Of a stretch of DNA of 64,000 bases, positions 55,066 through 64,000 are shown piece by piece. Each line of letters begins with the position of its first letter. The stretch's first letter is position 1. Below the pieces are notes generated by a model. That model was not told the origin of the DNA and did not search any database. It saw only the letters and a program-made list of their open reading frames with translations. The DNA comes from Mesorhabditis belari (lineage: Eukaryota; Nematoda; Chromadorea; Rhabditida; Rhabditidae). Both the position numbers and the translations under genes were made by a program. The stretch lies in the NCBI GenBank assembly GCA_958450365.1, contig CAUEEP010000920.1, positions 1,428,501 through 1,492,500 of the forward strand, read 5' to 3'.

Positions 55066-55435
55066 ACTATCGTTTTGCAGAATAACTTCAAGCTGGCTTT
55101 AATTTAAACTACCATAGTTTAACTAGTATTGTTGGATGAACGCTGACAAACTTTAGAACCTAAAAAAAATCAATCAGTGAACTGTTTTCCCGAGAAAAGA
55201 GCGATTTCTCTGATTTTTGAGGTGGTCTTATTGAGTTTTTGCCTTATCATTTTCAGACTTTCTTCTCCATTTTTCTTTAGAGAATCTTATCAGTATTGCT
55301 CTCGAGATGCTTCTGATGAACGATCCCCTCAATCTAGAAAGGGTTTCAGACCAAAAAAACTTCCCAAACTTTGTTCGTTGTCTTAATTTTTAACTTTTAA
55401 GGACCATCTAGAGATATCTTTTCTTCTATACAGCT

Positions 55436-55855
55436 TGCTTATACTTGGAAATGTACTGCTTACACTTCTTTACTGGAAATGTACTGCTTACACTTCTATA
55501 CTAGGAAATGTACTGCTTGCACTTCTATCCTAGGAAATGTACTACTTACACTTCTATAGGAAATGTCCTGCTTACACTTGTATACTTGGAAATGTACTGC
55601 TTACACTTTATACTAGGAAATGTACTGCTTACACTTTATACTAGGAAATGTACTGCTTACACTTCTATCCTAGGAAATGTACTGCTTACACTTCTTTCCT
55701 AGGAAATGTACTGCTTACTTTTCTATACTTGGAAATGTACTGCTTACACTTCTATAGAGAATGTACTGCTTACACTTCTATACGAAATGTACTGCTTACA
55801 CTTCTATACTAGGAAATGTATTTCGTACACTTCTTTCCTAGGAAATGTACTTTTA
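55436..55855. repeat. About 28 to 30-bp minisatellite
   Basis: About 14 to 15 units of ggaaatgtactgcttacact plus tctatacta, 370 bases after gene F. The surrounding interval 55066-56658 shows no gene; a hydrophobic frame at 56220-56507 has no start context or homology that I can support. Confidence 0.85.
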
Positions 55856-56658
55856 ATCCTCTTAACATCCAAAGCAATTGGAGCTTGGCTCTAATTTTTC
55901 ATTTTATGAAACTTTCAAGACTAAACAATGCTTTAAAGTGTTCTAAAGTAATCGTTTGCAAATTTTAAAGGTCATTAGATCTTACAGCTTTCTTGTGCTG
56001 GCTTGTTTAGCAATTTGATTAATAAAAATAGCTTTCCAACGGTCAAATTGAAATTTTACTTTAACCCTAAACCTTAAAACAGTTCAACAAAACATCAGCA
56101 ACACTTTTTTGATCAAATATTTACTCTCTCTTTGCCAGGAATCAAATAGAGTTCACTTTTACCAATAGATATTGCCTAGAAAATCGATTTCCTGCAAACT
56201 CTTGTAGTAATTTTTTAAATTGCCCATTCCATTTTTCATTTGGAATTTTGTTTTCCTGTTATTCTCTTCAAATAGCCAAATAGCTATTTGTTTTTTTTTA
56301 AAAATGATTCACAGAAAACGACATTCTTTCGATATTTTTGTCACCAATTTGTATAAATTTCTTGTTTATTTGATTTTAAAAGATTTTACTTTCTATTTTA
56401 TTCAAGTTATTCTATTAATTTGCTTTATTGCTTTGTTGACTCTTCACTCCGAACACTCCACTACAAAAAACAATTTTTGCGTGACCCCTTTTGACCATCG
56501 CTTTTAGCTATTCTCGTACATAAACAACCACTTAGTCAATCTTTAGTCATATTTTTGTTTTTATTTCCTTTCCTTGTCTAATTTAATATTGATTTGATTT
56601 GATTTTCTTAACTTTTTTTGATTTTGACTTTTACAGAACAAAAAAACGGCTTGGAAGG

Positions 56659-58273
56659 ATGAGACACTTGCTGTGTTTGTTAGGTTTGTTTAGCAAATTA
56701 GCAAAGCTGCAAGTAAATTGGAATTTAGACATCCACAGTCTATTAGATTATGAACAGAATTTTATATTCTAGGCTTGCTTGCCGTTACGTCTGCTCTTCA
56801 ACAGTTTTCTGTGAAAGACGGTGGAAAAACGTGTTTTTTGTTGGAGGCCGATGTTGAAGGAGAGGTTGGGCAATCAGAAAATGTACAATATGTACAAAAT
56901 GTAATTAATAGCATGAGTAGTGAAAAAACCTAGCAAGCCTCTTGATCTAAAGAATCGGCATACAAACTAGATACGTCTTGGAACCGTATTGGATCAGAAT
57001 AGGAACCATATTAGAACCGTATTAGAACCGTATTGGAACCATATTGGAACTGTATTGAATCAGAATAGGAACCGTATTGGAGTTTATAGAGCTTTACACT
57101 AGGTACATCAAAGTTTTTAAATGCATTTTATAAGTAAACTTACTTAAAACTTGAGCTAGTTTAAGCTAAAGTTAAAGCTAACGTAAAACTTGAGCTAATT
57201 TAAGTGAAAGTCAATATGAACATCAAGATCTCAGATTAAATGGAAAGATGGAAACGAAACAAAGTCATTCTCGTGGAAGCTCGACAAAGTGACACAGCAA
57301 AGCGGAGAGTGTAACGGGAAACGTGAGGGGCTCAAATCGAACCGTTTGGAGGTAAATTTTAAGAGTAAAACAAAGCCAACAAAGCTCAATAACGTACATT
57401 GACCATTATCCACTTCGTATTTTCCCTTCAGGCTCAATTCTTGCCTAAGGACACCTCATCGGGACAATACGGACAACTCTGGATCTTCACTTTGGAGCTA
57501 GTGTGAGTCGATTCACAAGAATATAGTCAATATTGAGTTAATTGCATAGTAATTTTGAAATATTATAAAATTTCCTCTTTTTAGTCAACAAACCGGTGAT
57601 AACAAAACCTACGAGTTGGTCGATTGGAGTTTGTCCTTTACGCCACGAGTCGGAATCAATATTACTGGTGGGAGCTAAGAAAAGCTTATAAAAATAGATG
57701 TAAATTGATCTAGAAATGAAATTTTAGATAATAATCCAGATAAGTAAATCTAGATAAGATCAAATCGATTTAGACACCTACCGAAAGACCAAAGATGCCG
57801 TCACGGACCTTTCCGCTTTTGGATCCAACGCTTACAAGGTTTAATTTTGATCAATAATTCTAGATATTTTAACAATTCCAATGTAACTCTTTAAATCATT
57901 GCAATTCAGTGCTCAAATGTTGGCCTGGCTTTGGATGCGGCTGATGGATCGGGTGTGGGATCGGTGTTGACACTGAAGTCTGTTCGAGCTGTCGCTTTTG
58001 CCAGCATCGATGGAGACAAGTTCCCAGAGAAACAAGGTAAGGATTTCATAATGACTTTAGCTTTTTCTAAATAAAATATTAATCTACAGTAATCTACAGT
58101 AATCTGATCACCTTTTAGTCTACGAAGTGTGCAGTCTTGACTCCAAGACTTCGGACATTGTCCCAATCATCGTTGGAGCTTGTTTGGCTGGATTGGTGGT
58201 TGTTGTGCTTGTTGCTTATTTGGTGGGACGTGCTCGTGCAAAGAGACAAGGATATGCTTCCCGTTTAAGTTGA
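56659..58273 (+). CDS. lmp-1: LAMP-family lysosomal membrane protein (LMP-1-like)
   Basis: Eight exons: 56659-56683, 56773-56864, 57235-57351, 57432-57502, 57585-57667, 57774-57838, 57910-58036, 58119-58273, giving 244 residues. Signal peptide [18 protein letters not shown]. The luminal domain has [18 protein letters not shown], three N-glycosylation sites (NETK, NKTY, NITG) and spaced Cys. Then VCSLDSK, the LAMP-type membrane helix [17 protein letters not shown], a basic edge (GRARAKRQ) and a very short tail GYASRLS. LAMPs line and protect the lysosomal membrane, and their tail GY-x-x-hydrophobic motif binds clathrin adaptors. Here Arg is at the hydrophobic position, and Leu comes one residue later. 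Length matches the nematode single-domain LAMP. The symbol is by similarity only. Confidence 0.85.
56940..57085. repeat. 15-bp repeat in lmp-1 intron 2
   Basis: About eight units of ggaaccgtattggaa type. The gene A intron at 1245-1350 has the same kind of unit (ccaatacggttcc on the other strand), so the two arrays are related. Confidence 0.75.
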
Positions 58274-58339
58274 AAAGGTTAGTGATTAGCTTTACAAGCA
58301 GCTAGACTTAACTAGACTTCTGCCTTGGCTTCGCGAAAG

Positions 58340-58690
58340 TAGCTCAGGTTCAATAACTCTGCTACTGTAGACCACAGTAAATTTGGACTACAGTAACCCT
58401 TGGCTATTATAGACTACAGCAACCCTTAACTACTGTAGAATACAGTAAACTCAGACTACAGTAACCCTTGGCTATTATGGACTACAGTGATCCTTGGCTA
58501 TTGTAGATTACAGTAAACTTGGACTACAGTAACCCTTGACTATTATAGACTACAACAACCCTTAGCTATTGTAGATTACAGTAAACTTGGACCACAGTAA
58601 CCCTTGGCTAGACTACAGTAAACCTGGCCCACTGTGATTACAGTAACCTTGGGCTACTGTAGACTACAGTAACTCAAACCACTGTGGCTG
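58340..58690. repeat. Degenerate ctacagtaacccttggctat repeat
   Basis: About ten units directly after lmp-1, possibly within its 3' UTR. The motif tgtagactacagtaa is partly self-complementary. From 58691 to 59449 I see only AT-rich sequence with no gene. Confidence 0.75.
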
Positions 58691-59449
58691 TATCATACAA
58701 ATGAACTGAGATTATTGTATTGATTACTAATGCAAGTGCTAATGAGCCTAAAGCAATATGGAATAAAATAAATCGTAAGCTTTTCATTTAGGATCAATGA
58801 TCAAAAACAAATGATTACAATCTCTCAACTCAATCGATCAACTCTCGGGACCGAACGAATTTCCTCTTTTTTCTCTTTATTCTATTTCGGATTATCTTCA
58901 CAAATATATATTTTTCTTAAAATTTCAATCTAACTGATATCTCTGAAATTCAATCTTTAGCTCAATGTGATTGTGAAACGTGTATTGTTTGTGTTTAGTG
59001 CCCAAAAACTCAGTTTTCAAAATGATTTTGTGATTCTCAGTTTGTCATCAATGTCATTTTGATTCACAATAAATTTATTGAGAAAATTGTTCCTGAAAAA
59101 CAAATCTGCAAAGCAAAAGATTTCAAGATATCGTTTTACGGGATCAAAATAAGATTGAAGCAAAAAAATGTTGTTTATACGGTTTATTTATGTTTATAAT
59201 GATGAGTTTCCTAAAAAGTAGGTAATTTGGAAAGTTACCATAATCTTTTAGTTAGATTTTGTTCGTTCTACTCCATTTTGATCTCATTCGATGAGAAATC
59301 AATTTGTGAATAGAATGACATCTAATTAAGTGAACGGGCAAGATCAGAAGGAAAGCTTATGGCAGCTTGCACTAAATTATCCACCGTATTAGTCAAATTG
59401 TACAGTAATTTGATTACAAATGAAAAGAAAAGCCTTCTATTTCTAAAGC

Positions 59450-61566
59450 TTAGCGCTTATACGATCCAACAGGGTGATTGCAATGCGGACAATAGTGATT
59501 CACGTCTTGCCATTGTACAATACAAAAAGCACACGGCGAGCAGAGAGTCAAACTAAATTCTAGGTTTAAATTCTAGGTTTAAAAGTGTAAATCCAAAGCT
59601 CTAACACTTTGTCTTTTTGGTTTTAGTGATTTTCTAGAGATCTAGAGATCTAGAGATTGATTAACAGCTCAAAGGAACTCACGCGGCCGTCCAGAAACAA
59701 AGACAAAACGCAATCCAAGTGCAGTTGCCAATCTCATGCGAGATTTTCGTTTCTCCAGTCTAAAGCCGATTGTTCAAGCTAAATTTGAAACTTTATATCT
59801 TTTTGCATTTCGGACAGCGAATCATTTGTGGTTTTTCACCGAATATCGCTGGGAGAGATGGTTCTGGTTGGGTGCGGATCACGGGCTGAATTGATAGAAT
59901 TGGCTTAATGAAGGTTTAATACAGGGTTAAGCAAGATTACCCGAACGAGAGTTCTTCGCTGTAACTTTGCCAGCCAACTTAAAGGTATAGTTTTCTCCAT
60001 AGTATAAATTTCATTCCCTTTGGGACATTACTGATCCGTTGACCGGTTCTTCTTTCGAACCACAAAGCATCGGTAAAATTGATCCTGTTGCAGAACTTCA
60101 TTTTCCTCTTTTCAGCGCTTTTTTGGTTTCTAAAGAACTCGAAAAAAACAAAATTAAGACTAGAAAAGTGTGACTACTTTTTTCGACGATAATTTCTATA
60201 AAAAGAATTATAGGAGTTTATATGGAACGGCTGACAAATCACATTCAAACTCTTTTCTTGTCCAGATGATTTTGCCCAATCCTATAGAGTACAGAATTTA
60301 ATTGAAAGTTAAGAAATCATAAGTCAAGCGTCAGAAAATATCTCCTACTCCTTTTGGCACTGGACGAAGTTGAGGCTGGGAGTTTGGTGGAAAAGAGCCA
60401 GTGTTCATCGGATGAGTCTAGATATGAAAAGTTAGCTGTTGATCTAGGATAAATACCTCAAAGAGCGTACGGTTCTAGTACAGGTTATAGATCTATTAAG
60501 TTCTGGGACTTTGTAAAACTCACTTGTTGAGCCATTGCCGGATAGTGATGGCCGGCTGGTAGTGAATGTACCGGCTGTGATGCTGAGATCTGGTAACCGC
60601 CGTGCATTGATTGCATTGGTTGCATAGGTGCTGGATAAGTGACCGAGACTTGACAACAGGGCATCGGCATCTGTTGTTGCACTGAGGCCATCTGTTGCAT
60701 TGGTTGAGCCATTCGATAACTGACTAGCTGTTGTACTGGGTGAGCTGGTGGTGGATGTGTTTGAGCCATGTATTGAACGGGCTGTTGCATTGGTTGAACT
60801 GATGGTGGAGATTGGATGGGTGCCACGTACTGAACACTTTGTGGAACTGATTGTGATGGTGCGTAAGATACAGGAGGTGCAGATGGAGCTTCAGGATGTT
60901 GTTCCTGAAAATTCTTCAGTACAAAGCGACTCACTAGAACCCGCTACATGAAAAGAACCATATTCGAATCAATCAAAATTATCGGTTTAGAATCTCCAGA
61001 TCAAAGGCTGACCGATTGTCCTTGTTGCCTGGATTGAATCGGTTGAACTGGTTGTTGGGGAACAGTTGGTGGAGCCGTTGGAACCGGTTGTGGTGGTAAA
61101 TAAGAATTTGAAGCAGCAATTGTGGCTACTGGAGCTACAGGAGGCTGTTTCTAAAAGTCAACAATTGCAGAAAATCTTCGATGCTAACATAGATCTTTTC
61201 TGGATAGATACAGACTAACCAATTCAGGAGAAGCAGAATGAGTGGGAGTTGCAGCTTGAGTGTTATCCTAAGGATATTGTTATAAATGAATCTTTGTGAA
61301 GGTTGTTACAGCCAGTCTAGGCTGTAACAGCTGTAACAGCTAGGGCAATTCAGGTCAGGTTAGGTCCAGAGTCAGGACTGAATCGGAACCAGTGTTCTGT
61401 AGTACCTGACACCAAGGTCAGGTACTACACCAAGCCAAGCCAGAAGCAGGTCCAGGTCCAGAAGCTTGCAACAAAGCCAGTCCAAACAAGATAAAGGCTT
61501 GGTCTAGCCTGTTCTGGCCTTTAGAATCCTGATCTTTATCTAAAATCAACCAACCTGTCCGTCCAT
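59450..61566 (-). CDS. Gene H: LITAF-type zinc-ribbon membrane protein with Pro/Gln-rich N-terminus
   Basis: Minus strand exons: 61555-61566 (MDGQ), 61220-61267, 61013-61150, 60524-60904, 60349-60417, 59799-59885, 59683-59759, 59450-59552. The N-terminal part is Pro/Gln/Met-rich (PPQPVPTAPPTV, QPMQQPVQYM). The C-terminus is a split LITAF domain: MIRCPKCKK, the membrane-inserting hydrophobic stretch TWIAFCLCFWTA, LCSPCAFCIVQWQDV and the zinc knuckle NHYCPHCNHPVGSYKR. The two Cys pairs bind zinc and the middle part dips into the membrane of late endosomes or lysosomes. PEAPSAPPVSY holds PSAP, the TSG101-binding motif that is also in vertebrate LITAF. All joins are in phase, but the 59760-59798 intron lacks a GT donor (see findings). 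Confidence 0.8.
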
Positions 61567-62658
61567 AATCGTCCAACTCGACGATGAAAAGAAAAATGAA
61601 ACGAAGATGAAATTAGAAGAAAATTTGATGGAGACATTTCCCTAAATAGTCTAAACAATGCTGATTCAAGTCACTTTTCAGTCATCACTCGGAATTTTTT
61701 CTTTCTTAGCGTTTTGTGATTTTGAAAAACATTGTTTATGTGCAATTTTTAAATGTATGAAGTAAATTCCGAGATCAGAATCAAAGTGTAATTTAAACCG
61801 CAAAGGGGAAGCAACCTATACCAGGGCTGTCAGAACAGAGCCAAGTCAGGACCTGGATTCTGAACTGGGCTAGCCCATAAAGGCTTTTGGATCTCAGAAG
61901 TTAGACCTGGACCTGGCCTGGCTTGGCTTACAAGCTAGAACCCTAGAACCAACCCAGCCAAGTTCTCTTGCTATTAAAGCTCTAACTGAGAAAACAATTC
62001 ATCAACTACGCTTTTAGTGTTCTATAAAGTTTCTTTCGACTTTTCTTTACAATCACCTAAATAATATTTTTTCAGAGATAGATCTCGACGGAAAATTTTT
62101 AGACGAGTTTGAAGAATTTCGAGTTCGAGGATGATGAACGAGATGAATTCTTCAGTTGGGCGCCCCACAGGACGCCAACAAGAATTCGATTCACGTTGAT
62201 GCCGAAAAATCTTCGAGCGAGGCCGATAAACCACTTGTGAAGAACCACTTCAAAACCAAGCTTCGATCACGAATGTTTGAATGTTGGATGAATCAAAGTC
62301 AAGTTACGAGGATTGAATGTTGGATGAACTGAAGTCACTGACACGGAATGGCAATCCTTTAGTTGTTATTTATTTTTCCTTTATCACAAACTTTACATTG
62401 TTATTATAATAAACAAAATAGTTATAGCTTTAAGTTTTGATTACACAAATCGAGACTTTACAACATTGATCACCGCCTCGAGCTGTACGGAAATTAATCT
62501 CTACACTTGTCAGACACAGCCTTGTTCTACAAGGCTGCGTCTGACAAGTGTAGCGATTAATTTCCGTACAGTGTAGAGATTAATTTGCTACTTGTAAATT
62601 TTGTTTTTTTTTTTTAAATTTTTATAAAATTGATGCAATAAAGTAATATTATAGTCAT
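61567..62658. other. Intergenic with an undecided coding-like stretch
   Basis: At 62093-62240 several frames are open on both strands. Plus strand, after a tttttag, reads FEFEDDERDEFFSWAPHRTP; minus strand reads HKWFIGLARRFFGINVNRIL. Neither matches a family I know and I cannot pick the strand. The short line gttggatga...gaagtca near 62278-62340 is a small direct repeat. The remainder is AT-rich. Confidence 0.35.
62483..62571. repeat. 89-nt near-perfect hairpin
   Basis: Two 42-base arms (CTGTACGGAAATTAATC at the left and its inverse at the right) with two mismatches and a five-base loop TTCTA. It is 90 bp 3' of the kinase gene stop. A further piece of the arm (gtgtagagattaattt) repeats just after. 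It could be a small foldback element or a hairpin RNA precursor. Confidence 0.85.
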
Positions 62659-64000
62659 TTAGTTAGCAACTTTCTTGGAAAATTTCATTAGAGTCGATTT
62701 TAGGAGTTCTTTATCTCGTCTACTTGAGCCAATCATGGAAACATCCTCGCCTGACTCCAGTTTTTTCTAGAATTTGAAAATTATTCTGAAATCTGGTTTT
62801 GAATGGGATTGGGTTTGAATGGGATTGGGTTTGAATGGGTGTTCTTAAAATCAATCTGAAGCACTCACATTCATTTCCTTGAGATATGGATGCTCAAGAC
62901 ATTCACTTGCTGTCAGTCTCATTTGCCGGTTCACTTCGAAAATCTTTTTTAACAAATCCATGAGATTTTCCTCTAAAAATTTTCATTTTAACTGCAAGTT
63001 TTGACTCACGTGAGAAAAATTGTTGATAACTGGGAAGCCTTTGAAAAGAGACGCTGATTTCTTGCTCAAGAGCGGGTTTTCTTGGACGATAACACCTCAA
63101 ACGGTCGCCAAAGCTGAGAATGTAAAAAGTGTATTTCAAAATTGACAAGTAGAAATTAGTATTGACATAAGTAGAAATTAGTACAGATAAAACCAAACCT
63201 AGAAATCTAGAAATCAGAAAATCTAGAAATCAAACCCACAACGAGGAATAGTAATCATCAGGCAAACCGAGAACGTCCAGAATTCGTTCTTTCACTGAAG
63301 CAGCTTTCTGTAAACTATTTACGATAGAGAGCTTATTTTGCTTTGCACTTTGTACTTAATCAGATTAAAATTGCTGTCAGAATTGAATAGTTTTAGCACA
63401 TGGATGGCTGAGATTTGGACCAAGAGTCTTATACTAGGATTTCCAGCGATGACCTGTCATTGCTGGAAAACCTAGTATAAGACTCTTGATGAGAATACTT
63501 ATCAATTTCAATCGTTTTAACGTACCCCATCCAATGGCATCATCAACCTGCACCCGAGCATCTCCAACGCAACCAGTCCCGCCGACCAAACATCAACTAA
63601 ATTGTTGCAAACTCTTGAAACTGTATATCACAAACCCCCGCAATCATATCGATCCATTAGAGCCACTTCTAATGGTTGATAGATCATTGGCAAAGTGGGC
63701 AAAATAGAGTGAATTCCTTTGCTGTTTGTCGGGCTAAAGGCAAATTTAGCTGTACGGTTTGAACTCCTCACCCGCATACACCGAAATCCAGCAGCTTGAT
63801 CTGGAACTTCTCCTTGTTCAGGCCAATGTTCTTTGGATTTAAATCCTAGAATTTCTTGAGTTGAAGAACTACATCAAACTACCCGATGCATCACTCCTCG
63901 TTGATGCAAAAAGGCGAGGGCTCGAAAAATTTGCACTAACATTGCCGCGAGTTGTCGATGATCTCTCAGTGTTGGGTTTGACGAATTGTCGTTTTTCTTC
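62659..64000 (-). CDS. Protein kinase, C-terminal part (5' end outside window)
   Basis: Minus strand. Visible in order: LRDHRQLAAMLVQIFRALAF and LHQRGVMHR (ends at 63883), DLNPKNIGLNKEKFQIKLLD with FGVCG, GPTNSKGIHSILPTLPMIYQ with PLE, VDVWSAGLVALEMLGCRLMM, SVKERILDVLGLPDDYYSS, FGDRLRCYRPRKPALEQEIS, and ENLMDLLKKIFEVNRQMRLT with ASECLEHPYLKEMN, then a short basic tail with stop at 62659. DVWSAG, the insert with GLPDDY and the R-T-A-S-E-C-L-x-H-P-Y end are typical of the large kinase lobe, closest in layout to CMGC kinases. HRD and DFG are kept, but the catalytic-loop Lys is Asn (HRDLNPKN) and the APE motif after the activation loop is not recognisable. The ATP-binding lobe is off the window. 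It may be a weak kinase or pseudokinase. Confidence 0.75.
63421..63488. repeat. 68-nt hairpin in a kinase intron
   Basis: CAAGAGTCTTATACTAGG and its inverse bound a 68-base foldback with arms of about 32 bases, two mismatches (GAT/GTT, GCG/GCA) and a loop of about four bases. It lies between the kinase exons carrying VDVWSAG and GLPDDYY. Its size is that of a microRNA precursor or mirtron-like hairpin. Confidence 0.8.

Noticed and set aside
55508..55894. Cys/Leu-rich frames (YCLHFYTRK repeats)
   Set aside because: Minisatellite translation that shifts frame with unit length.
56220..56507. Hydrophobic 95-residue frame as a membrane protein gene
   Set aside because: Very AT-rich, no splice or poly(A) context, composition expected of T-rich DNA.
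60748..60951. Plus-strand frame over the LITAF gene
   Set aside because: Antisense shadow of the Pro/Gln-rich exon.

Overview
This window looks like intron-rich nuclear DNA of a nematode, probably a rhabditid. It is AT-rich. Exons are short and joined by many introns of about 38 to 50 nt with GT donors and ttttcag/tttag acceptors. The readable genes (transthyretin-like, LAMP, LITAF-type, CUB and VWA proteins) and the load of mariner/Tc1 relics and MITEs fit that. I cannot name a species. No bacterial features, CRISPR arrays or rRNA genes were seen.

Left two thirds (1-42161): a tandem segmental duplication. Gene A (321-20142, 5' end outside the window) and gene B (22467-40788, complete, about 53 exons and about 2,100 residues) are paralogues coding for giant secreted proteins built from consecutive von Willebrand factor A (VWA)-like blocks joined by Pro/Thr-rich linkers. 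B has nine blocks and A shows the last eight. Exon order, splice phases and most coding sequence match, but the introns are unrelated and full of transposons and minisatellites. Each big gene is followed in register by a second unit: a small secreted Cys-containing gene D (41453-42161) after B, and a decayed copy of D (about 21405-21600) after A.

Right third (44703-64000): unrelated genes on both strands. They are a CUB-domain single-pass membrane receptor (44703-50447, minus), a transthyretin-like secreted protein with an in-frame duplicated exon (52337-55065, plus), a LAMP/LMP-1 lysosomal membrane protein (56659-58273, plus), a Pro/Gln-rich LITAF zinc-ribbon protein (59450-61566, minus) and the C-terminal part of a divergent protein kinase (62659-64000, minus, runs off the window).

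Mobile DNA: at least eight distinct mariner/Tc1 terminal-repeat families, nearly all lying inside introns with TA target duplications, plus three MITE families and several foldbacks. The most unusual signal is a set of minisatellites built from the splice sites of the VWA genes. In gene A two arrays repeat an acceptor plus the first bases of its exon. In gene B one array repeats a donor region and another repeats GTAAGT. Use of almost any decoy acceptor would bring in an in-frame stop.
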